Assembly (NCBI RefSeq): GCF_003062295.1
Contig: NZ_PYCN01000001.1
Location: forward strand, 702,001-766,000
Source of the DNA: Bradyrhizobium algeriense
Lineage (GTDB): Bacteria; Pseudomonadota; Alphaproteobacteria; Rhizobiales; Xanthobacteraceae
Direction of reading: 5' to 3'
Length of the DNA stretch: 64,000 nucleotides
Part shown: positions 56,915 through 64,000 of the stretch, one piece after another
Numbering within the stretch: the first letter of the stretch is position 1
Layout of the letters: the number at the start of each line of letters is the position of its first letter
Made by a program: the position numbers and the translations under genes
Notes under the pieces: generated by a model
Seen by the model: only the letters and a program-made list of their open reading frames with translations
The model's database searches: none
Told to the model about the DNA's origin: nothing

Positions 56915-58609
56915 TTGACCGACACCACCAATAGCTACGTCTGCGGCACAGCCAACGCGCCGCTGCTCGGCGACACCATCGGACGCTGTCTCGATCAGGC
57001 CGCTGCGCGCTGGAGCGATCGCGAGGCGCTGGTGTCGCCAAGCCATGACGTACGCTGGACCTGGAAGGAATTTGCCGCGCGTGTCGACGCGTTGGCGGCG
57101 GGATTTCTCGCACTCGGCCTCGAGCGCGGCGCGCGGATCGGGGTGTGGTCGCTCAATCGGCCAGAATGGACGCTGACGCAATTCGCTGCAGCGAAAGCGG
57201 GACTCATTCTCGTCACCATCAATCCCGCCTACCGTTTGAGCGAACTCGAATTCGCTTTGGCAAAAGTCGGCTGCGGGGCGATCGTCACCGCGACTGCCTT
57301 CAAGACTTCCAACTACATGGAGATGCTGAACACGCTGCTTCCGGAGCTTGCCACAGCGCAGCCGGGCGAATTGCAGGCGGCGCGGCTGCCGCAACTGCGG
57401 GCGGTGATCCAGATCGGCGGACCCAAATGTCCGGGCACCTTCGCCTTCGAGGACGTGGCGAAAATGGGCGGCGCGCGGCATCGCGAGCAGCTTGCCGAGC
57501 TGGCTGCGACGCTGCAGTTCGACGATGCGGTGAACATTCAATTCACCAGCGGCACCACGGGCTCGCCGAAGGGCGTGACGCTGACGCATCACAACATCCT
57601 CAACAACGGCTATTTCGTCGGCCGCGCGATGCGCCTGACGGAAAAGGACCGCATTTGCATTCCCGTGCCGCTCTATCACTGCTTTGGCATGGTGATGGGC
57701 AACCTCGCCTCCGTCACGCTCGGCGCGACCATGGTCTATCCCGGCGAAGGCTTTGATCCCCTGACGACGTTGCAGACCATCGAGAAAGAGAAATGCACCG
57801 CGCTCTACGGCGTGCCGACCATGTTCATCGCCCAACTCGATCATCCGGAGTTTGCGCGCTTCGACCTGAAATCGCTGCGCACCGGCATCATGGCCGGCGC
57901 GCCCTGCCCGATCGAGGTGATGAAGCGCGTCAACAACGAGATGAACATGGGCGAAGTCACCATCGCCTACGGCATGACCGAAACCTCGCCGGTGAGTTTC
58001 CAGAGCTCGACCGACGATCCGCTGGAACGGCGGGTGTCGACCGTCGGGCGTATCCACCCGCATGTCGAGGTCAAGGTCGTCGACCTCGAGGGCCGCGTGG
58101 TGCCGCGCGGCGAACGCGGCGAGCTCTGCACCCGCGGCTACAGCGTCATGCTGGGGTATTGGGACGAAGCGGAAAAGACCGCAGACGTGCTCGACGCCAA
58201 TGGCTGGATGCACACCGGTGACATCGCCATCATCGACGCCGAGGGCTATTGCAACATCGTCGGCCGCATCAAGGACATGGTGATCCGCGGCGGCGAAAAT
58301 CTTTATCCCAGGGAGATCGAGGAATTCCTCTATCGCCACCCGAAAATCCAGGACGTGCAGATTTTCGGCGTCGCCGATGATCGCTACGGCGAAGAGCTCT
58401 GCGCCTGGATCCGCACTCGGCCCGGCGAGACGCTGACGGCTGACGACGTCCGCGCCTTCTGCCAGGGCCAGATCGCCCACAACAAGATCCCGCGCTATGT
58501 CGAATTCGTCGACGAGTTTCCGATGACGGTGACGGGGAAAATCCAGAAGTTCTTGATGCGGGAAGCCGTGGAAGCGAAGCTGGGGCTGAAGGCGGCGAAG
58601 ACAGCGTGA
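56915..58609 (+). CDS. AMP-dependent acyl-CoA synthetase/ligase
   Basis: A 564-residue ANL-family enzyme of the FadD-like kind that activates fatty or other carboxylic acids to CoA thioesters. The phosphate loop is [16 protein letters not shown], the AMP motif is [12 protein letters not shown], the hinge [17 protein letters not shown], and the catalytic lysine is in [13 protein letters not shown]. Start is TTG 56915 with GGAG 8 nt upstream; the open frame from 56588 overlaps the serine hydrolase and is rejected. It lies 92 nt after that hydrolase, possibly in one unit. Confidence 0.91.
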   Translation: MTDTTNSYVCGTANAPLLGDTIGRCLDQAAARWSDREALVSPSHDVRWTWKEFAARVDALAAGFLALGLERGARIGVWSLNRPEWTLTQFAAAKAGLILVTINPAYRLSELEFALAKVGCGAIVTATAFKTSNYMEMLNTLLPELATAQPGELQAARLPQLRAVIQIGGPKCPGTFAFEDVAKMGGARHREQLAELAATLQFDDAVNIQFTSGTTGSPKGVTLTHHNILNNGYFVGRAMRLTEKDRICIPVPLYHCFGMVMGNLASVTLGATMVYPGEGFDPLTTLQTIEKEKCTALYGVPTMFIAQLDHPEFARFDLKSLRTGIMAGAPCPIEVMKRVNNEMNMGEVTIAYGMTETSPVSFQSSTDDPLERRVSTVGRIHPHVEVKVVDLEGRVVPRGERGELCTRGYSVMLGYWDEAEKTADVLDANGWMHTGDIAIIDAEGYCNIVGRIKDMVIRGGENLYPREIEEFLYRHPKIQDVQIFGVADDRYGEELCAWIRTRPGETLTADDVRAFCQGQIAHNKIPRYVEFVDEFPMTVTGKIQKFLMREAVEAKLGLKAAKTA

Positions 58610-58619
58610 GGCTTGCCAA

Positions 58620-58702
58620 ACCCGGGCTTGTCCCGGGCATCCACGTCTTGGGAGAGCATCCGCAAGGAAGGCGTGGATGGCCGGGACAAGCCCGGCCATG
58701 AC
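58620..58702. repeat. Dispersed palindromic repeat, family C, copy 2
   Basis: ACCCGGGCTTGTCCCGGGCATCC and the inverted GGATGGCCGGGACAAGCCCGGCCATGACG, separated by ACGTCTTGG material. It sits between two convergent genes, AMP ligase and sugar kinase. Confidence 0.83.
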
Positions 58703-58720
58703 GGGTGGAGAGGCCGTGCC

Positions 58721-59722
58721 CTACACCGGCAGCCCGTTCTGCCCCGCCAGTTCCTTCAGCGACACCTGCGGCCTCGCCCCGATGTGCTGGATCACTTCCG
58801 CCGCCGCCAGCGCCCCTAGCCGGCCGCAGGCCTCATACCCCGCATTGCGCACCAGCCCGAACAGGAATCCTGCGGCGAACAGGTCGCCGGCGCCGGTGGT
58901 GTCGACGAGCTTTTGAATCGGAAACGCCGGCACGGCTGTCACGCCATCCTTCGCGGCCACCACGCAGCCTTTTTCGCTGCGGGTGACGATTCCGAGTTTT
59001 GCATCAGTGCGGAATTGCTTCAGCGCACCCTCGAAATCCGAGATCTGGTACAGCGAGTGCAACTCAGCCTCGTTGGCGAACACGAGGTCGACGGTGCCCT
59101 TGCGCATCAGATCGAGGAACTCGTCGCGATAGCGATCCACGCAGAACGAATCCGACAGCGTCAGCGCCACCTGGCGGCCGGCACCGTGGGCGATCGTCGC
59201 GGCCTTGACGAAGGCTTCCTTGGCGTTCTTCGGATCCCAGAGATAGCCTTCGAGATAGACGATGCTGGAAGCCGCGATCTGCGCTTCATCGATGTCGGAG
59301 GGGTTAAGATCCTGCGCGGCGCCGAGATAGGTGTTCATGGTGCGCTCGCCGTCCGGCGTCACCAGGATGTAGGAGCAGCCGGTGGCCGGGCCGCTCTCGG
59401 CCGCCTTGGTCTCGAAGGCGACGCCGGCGGCTCTGATATCGTGGGTGTAGAGGGTGCCGATCTGGTCGTTCTTGACCTTGCCGATGAAGGCTGCGCGGGC
59501 ACCGAAACCGGCGACGCCGACGATGGTGTTGGCGCCGGAGCCGCCGCTCATTTCGGTCGCCGGGCCCATGTCCTTGTAGATGGCGGCGGCGCGGGCCTCG
59601 TCGATCAGTGCCATGCCACCCTTGGTCATGCCGTGGCTGGCGAGAAAACCCTCGTCGGTCTGCACCAGTACGTCGAAAATCGCATTGCCAATCCCGAGAA
59701 CGTCGTATTTTGCGTCAGTCAT
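58721..59722 (-). CDS. PfkB family kinase, adenosine kinase type
   Basis: A 333-residue ribokinase/PfkB-family sugar kinase. The N-terminal signature is YDVLGIGNAIFDVLVQ, with the family GGSGANT, and the C-terminal catalytic motif is VDTTGAGDLFAAGFLFG with the base Asp. The sequence is nearest to the group annotated as adenosine kinase in rhizobia, which phosphorylates adenosine to AMP, though a related sugar kinase is possible. ATG 59722 is divergent from murJ. The stop lies near a family C repeat. Confidence 0.88.
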   Translation of the reverse strand: MTDAKYDVLGIGNAIFDVLVQTDEGFLASHGMTKGGMALIDEARAAAIYKDMGPATEMSGGSGANTIVGVAGFGARAAFIGKVKNDQIGTLYTHDIRAAGVAFETKAAESGPATGCSYILVTPDGERTMNTYLGAAQDLNPSDIDEAQIAASSIVYLEGYLWDPKNAKEAFVKAATIAHGAGRQVALTLSDSFCVDRYRDEFLDLMRKGTVDLVFANEAELHSLYQISDFEGALKQFRTDAKLGIVTRSEKGCVVAAKDGVTAVPAFPIQKLVDTTGAGDLFAAGFLFGLVRNAGYEACGRLGALAAAEVIQHIGARPQVSLKELAGQNGLPV

Positions 59723-59834
59723 TCATCCGTCCTGTTTACGGCGTTGTGCGAAGCAGCCGAGCACGGCTAAGAAGGTTGCGGCCTACCAGATCGGCCCCGC
59801 GCCAGCAAGGGAAGCGGCTGCTATAGAACCTCCA

Positions 59835-61379
59835 ATGATCCGCTCCTTTCTCACGGTCTCCTCGGGAACGCTGGCCTCACGGCTGCTTGGATTCGTGCGC
59901 GATTCGGCGCTGGCGGCGCTGCTCGGCGCTGGCGCGGTGGCGGATGCGTTTCTGGCGGCGTTTCAGCTGGTCAATGTCATCAGGCGGCTGTTGACCGAGG
60001 GCGGGCTGAACGCCGCGCTGGTGCCGGCATGGCTGCGGGTGCGCGAGACCGATGGGGCGACGGCTGCGGCGGCGTTCGCCGGCCGCGTACTCGGCACGGT
60101 GACAACAGCGTTGATCGTTGCGACAGCGGTGCTCGCGCTGGTGATGCCGCTCATCATGACAGCGCTGGCGCCGGGGTTTGCCGGGCGCGAGACGCTGCAG
60201 CTTGCGACAGATAACGCCCGCCTGATGCTGCCGTACCTCGCCTTTGCCGGTCCAGTGACCGTGATGATGGCACTGTTGAACGCGCAGGGCCGCTTCGCGC
60301 TGACGGCGTTTTCACCGCTGCTGTTCAACATCGCTCTGATCGCGGTGATGATTGTACTGCTCGCCATACGGCCGGATGCGGTGCTATCAGCCCAAATCGT
60401 CGCCGCGACAACAGGCATTGCCGGGCTGTTACAGCTATCGGTGCTGGTGTTGCGCCGAGGCGGCAACATCGCCGCCCCCTTGCGGATTTCATTCGATGGC
60501 GAAATCCGCGGCTTTCTCGGCAAGGCCGCACCCGGCATGATGGCATCCAGCGCGCCGCAGCTGCTGATGGTCGCCGGTGCGATCATCGCGTCGTCGTCGC
60601 CGTCGGCGGTGTCGTGGCTCTATTTCGCCAACCGGCTGGTCGAACTGCCGCTCGGCATCGTCGGCGTCGCCATGGGCACGGTGCTGATCCCGGAACTGAC
60701 GCGCGCGGTGCGGGCTACAGACCACACCGGCGTTGCGCATGCGGAATCGCGCGGCCTCGAACTCGCCGTTGGCCTGGCGCTGCCGGCGACGCTCGGGCTG
60801 ATCGTGCTCAGCGAGCCGATCGTGCGGCTGCTGTTCGAGCACGGCGCCTTCACTGCTGATGATACCGCGGCGACCGCGCGGGCGCTGATGTGGCTGACGC
60901 TGGCGCTGCCTGCGCATGTGCTGGTGAAGGCGCTGTCGCCGGCGTTCTTTGCGCGCGAGGATACGATGACGCCGCTGGTATCAGCGCTGAAGGGCGTGGT
61001 GCTGGCGATCGCTTCCGCCTTCCTGCTCAGCCGCTGGTACGGCACTGAGGGCATCGCGGCGGCGATTGCGCTCGGCGCGTGGGGCATGGCGTTCAGCCTG
61101 ATCCGCCGCGGCGCGGAGACTTTTGGATTCTCGATCGATGCCGACGCCAAACGGCGGCTGCCGCGCATCCTGCTATCAGCGCTCGCCATGGGCGCGCTGC
61201 TATGGCTGGCGACGCGGTCGATGACGGCGCTCGCCTCAGACGCACACGGCCTCGTGCAGGCCGTCCTGTGGCTTGCCGTGATATCGGCGGGAATTGCGAT
61301 CTACGGCCTGTTTCTGCGGCTTTTCGGCGTCGCCGGCTGGCGCGACGCGGTTAACGCGATCAGGCAAACAAGGGCCTAG
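59835..61379 (+). CDS. murJ: Lipid II flippase MurJ (MviN)
   Basis: A 514-residue inner-membrane protein with about 14 helices, the usual MurJ size, that flips lipid II across the membrane for peptidoglycan assembly. The N-terminal SFLTVSSGTLASRLLGFVRD carries the conserved Arg residues of the cavity, and a second hallmark is LRRLLTEGGLNAALVPAW. It starts at ATG 59835; the longer frame to 59580 runs over the kinase gene and is rejected. It precedes trpS by 80 nt and may share a transcript with it. Confidence 0.95.
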   Translation: MIRSFLTVSSGTLASRLLGFVRDSALAALLGAGAVADAFLAAFQLVNVIRRLLTEGGLNAALVPAWLRVRETDGATAAAAFAGRVLGTVTTALIVATAVLALVMPLIMTALAPGFAGRETLQLATDNARLMLPYLAFAGPVTVMMALLNAQGRFALTAFSPLLFNIALIAVMIVLLAIRPDAVLSAQIVAATTGIAGLLQLSVLVLRRGGNIAAPLRISFDGEIRGFLGKAAPGMMASSAPQLLMVAGAIIASSSPSAVSWLYFANRLVELPLGIVGVAMGTVLIPELTRAVRATDHTGVAHAESRGLELAVGLALPATLGLIVLSEPIVRLLFEHGAFTADDTAATARALMWLTLALPAHVLVKALSPAFFAREDTMTPLVSALKGVVLAIASAFLLSRWYGTEGIAAAIALGAWGMAFSLIRRGAETFGFSIDADAKRRLPRILLSALAMGALLWLATRSMTALASDAHGLVQAVLWLAVISAGIAIYGLFLRLFGVAGWRDAVNAIRQTRA

Positions 61380-61459
61380 CGGCTTGCGCGAATAGGGCTC
61401 GCGTGGCAAACGACAGCGCGAAATAGGCATCCGATACAGGATCCTTGGGGAAGCTGGCT

Positions 61460-62512
<1,053 letters not shown>

Positions 62513-62513
62513 C

Positions 62514-62616
62514 GCGTTATCGGTTCTGATCGAATCCGAACCGATAACGCTCTAGATTCTTGTTTTGACGCGTTTTCTTCACGCGAACCGGTCCCCACTT
62601 CGCTCGAAAACGCTAT
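62514..62616. repeat. Dispersed 100-nt repeat, family E, copy 2
   Basis: Follows the trpS stop directly. It shares most of its bases with 46901-47000, including hairpin GCGTTATCGGTTC/GAACCGATAACGC and the GACGCGTTTTCTTCACGCG block. It could serve as the trpS terminator. Confidence 0.87.
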
Positions 62617-62707
62617 GGCTCTCGCGGCGTTGCAATAGCGACGCCGCTTGTCGAAGGCGGCTGCGCCGTGGCAGCATGCGGCGGTTTGGCGCAGCACCGG
62701 GATATGC

Positions 62708-63202
62708 ATGACCACCCAGCGACGAAGCTACGAGACGGGTCACCAGCCAAAATGCCTTGTCATCGTTGACGACACCGCGGAATGGGACCGCGCGGTGTAC
62801 TACGCCAGCCGCTGGGCGATTCGCGTCGGCGGCGGCGTGGTGATGCTGCGCATCATCGAAATCGAGGACCAGAACCAGCAATGGCTGGGGGTTGCCGACC
62901 TGATGCGCGCCGAAGCCGAGGACGCCGCCAATGAGGCGCTTGACCGCGCCGCCGGCCGCGCCAACGGCATTGCCGCGATCACGCCAGAGCGGGTGATTCG
63001 TGAGGGCGACCCGACCACCCAGATCCTCGACGTGATCGACAAGGACGTCGATATTTCGATGCTGGTGCTGGCGGCCAATCCGGGCCCGGAAGGCCCAGGC
63101 CCGTTGATCAGCATGATAGCGCAGGTCACCGGCTCGTTCCCGATTCCGGTGGTCATCGTGCCCGGCGATCTCAGCGATTCCGACATCGACGGCCTGTCTT
63201 AG
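62708..63202 (+). CDS. Universal stress protein (UspA) family protein
   Basis: A 164-residue UspA-type protein with a single Usp fold. The N-terminal beta strand is KCLVIVDDTAEWDRAVYYAS and the C-terminal part has MLVLAANPGPEGPGP and FPIPVVIVPG. The usual ATP-binding G-2x-G-9x-G(S/T) motif is only partly present (NPGPEGPGPLIS), so it may not bind ATP. ATG 62708 is used. It is followed by the NifU-like gene, 116 nt downstream in the same direction. Confidence 0.84.
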   Translation: MTTQRRSYETGHQPKCLVIVDDTAEWDRAVYYASRWAIRVGGGVVMLRIIEIEDQNQQWLGVADLMRAEAEDAANEALDRAAGRANGIAAITPERVIREGDPTTQILDVIDKDVDISMLVLAANPGPEGPGPLISMIAQVTGSFPIPVVIVPGDLSDSDIDGLS

Positions 63203-63318
63203 GGCTTGATGCGGCTCGGGAATTTCTGATTGCGCCCCTTGATCGTGCGCTGCCGGTCGCCATCTGCTACAGGAGACCCCACGCGCCGGCCTTGAACCGG
63301 CGACGCCGGAGAAAAACC

Positions 63319-63888
63319 ATGTTCATTCAGACCGAAGCCACGCCCAATCCCGCCACGCTGAAATTCATTCCGGGCCGTACCGTGCTCGACTCCGGCACGA
63401 TGGAATTCGCCAACCGCGAAGCCGCCGCCCGTTCCCCGCTCGCCGAGCGTCTGTTCGACGTGCCCGGCATCTCCAGCGTGTTCTACGGCTACGATTTCGT
63501 CACCGTGACCAAGGCGGATGGCGACTGGCAGCACCTCAAGCCCGCGATCCTCGGCGCCATCATGGAGCACTACATGTCCGGCGCGCCGCTTCTGGCTGAC
63601 GGGACTGCCGGCAACGACGAGGCGGCGGACGAGGAAGGCGAATTCTTCAGCGAGGCCGACGCCGATACGGTCGCGACCATCAAGGATCTGATCGAGACGC
63701 GGGTGCGGCCGGCGGTCGCCAATGACGGCGGCGACATCACCTTCCGCGGCTTTAAGGACGGCGTCGTCTACCTCAACATGAAGGGTTCCTGCGCCGGCTG
63801 CCCGTCCTCGACGGCGACGCTGCAGCACGGCATTCAGAATCTCCTGAGGCATTTCGTGCCCGACGTGGTCGAAGTCCGGCCGGTTTGA
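63319..63888 (+). CDS. NifU/Nfu family iron-sulfur scaffold protein
   Basis: A 189-residue Nfu protein that carries and delivers 4Fe-4S clusters. The N-terminal Nfu_N domain opens with MFIQTEATPNPATLKFIPG and has FYGYDFVTVTK; the C-terminal NifU domain holds the CxxC pair in MKGSCAGCPSSTATLQHGI. GGAGAAAAACC precedes ATG 63319, which decides against the frame at 63292. Its context is UspA upstream and a repeat downstream; the name in related genomes is often nifU-like or nfuA. Confidence 0.94.
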   Translation: MFIQTEATPNPATLKFIPGRTVLDSGTMEFANREAAARSPLAERLFDVPGISSVFYGYDFVTVTKADGDWQHLKPAILGAIMEHYMSGAPLLADGTAGNDEAADEEGEFFSEADADTVATIKDLIETRVRPAVANDGGDITFRGFKDGVVYLNMKGSCAGCPSSTATLQHGIQNLLRHFVPDVVEVRPV

Positions 63889-63896
63889 GTTGGTGC

Positions 63897-64000
63897 CGTA
63901 GGGTGGGCAAAGGCGCGCTTCGCGCCGTGCCCACCATGATCTATCCGTATAGTTAGATGGTGGGCGCGCGGAGCCTGTCATCGGGCGCGCATTCGCGCGA
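63897..64000. repeat. Dispersed repeat, family F, cut by the window edge
   Basis: GTAGGGTGGGCAAAGGCGCG, then hairpin GGCGCGC-TTCG-CGCC and GTGCCCACCATG, then GGTGGGCGCGCGGAGCCTGTC. The GTAGGGTGGGC unit also appears at the P450 remnant junction (about 14858), and GGAGCCTGTCATCGGG also occurs at about 16650. Confidence 0.75.

Noticed and set aside
56819..58699. 626-codon minus-strand frame opposite to the AMP ligase
   Set aside because: Shadow of the ANL-family enzyme, whose motifs are all on the plus strand.

Overview
The window is high-GC chromosomal DNA from an alphaproteobacterium, most likely Bradyrhizobium or a close relative such as Rhodopseudomonas (inferred from gene content, not from a search). 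The evidence is the gene order rpsT - long non-coding gap - dnaA - dnaN - recF - gyrB, a DUF3551 secreted peptide, orphan TctC/Bug-type binding proteins, AapJQM-like transporter parts, and several families of palindromic intergenic repeats. The replication origin probably lies in the 1.27 kb gap at about 25.9-27.1 kb. That gap holds a perfect DnaA box, an AT-rich stretch, a cluster of GANTC sites and two very short reading frames with good ribosome-binding sites. No tRNA, rRNA, CRISPR array, transposase or prophage was seen.

Left part (1-25 kb): accessory metabolism. Bases 1-7000 hold an RpiR-regulated amino-acid cluster. On the minus strand are RpiR regulator, class III aminotransferase, AapJ-like binding protein, Asp/Glu-racemase-like protein and a Tat-exported serine hydrolase cut by the window edge. 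Two AapQ/AapM-like permeases are divergent from it, with a dyad in the shared promoter gap and no ATPase gene nearby. Next come DUF1428, DUF899, an ArsR/AHSA1 pair that overlaps by 142 bp, DUF3551, an orphan Bug protein, a VOC protein, an acyl-CoA ligase, an exported amidohydrolase and a truncated cytochrome P450. These are followed by a REC/HD-GYP protein, a Tat-exported molybdenum hydroxylase with its 2Fe-2S subunit, two hydrolases around a small secreted protein, a second orphan Bug protein, a polysaccharide-export lipoprotein and msrA.

Origin and housekeeping core (25-41 kb): rpsT with a clear promoter and terminator, the origin region, dnaA followed by a strong terminator, dnaN, recF, a large exported protein built from repeated FYR...GW units, an acyltransferase-SGNH protein on the opposite strand, gyrB, murA (Asp in place of the usual catalytic Cys), a MATE exporter and a coupled DUF2867 protein.

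Right part (41-64 kb): FUSC transporter, MmgE/PrpD protein, a second serine hydrolase, an AraC-type membrane regulator, GNAT, pirin, long-form purC, a VOC/crotonase pair, a SulP-STAS-cyclic-nucleotide-binding fusion, gabD, a third serine hydrolase closely resembling the one at the left edge, an AMP ligase, an adenosine-kinase-like sugar kinase, murJ, trpS, a UspA protein and a NifU/Nfu scaffold. Intergenic gaps carry at least six kinds of dispersed palindromic repeats, one of which shows compensatory changes in its stems.
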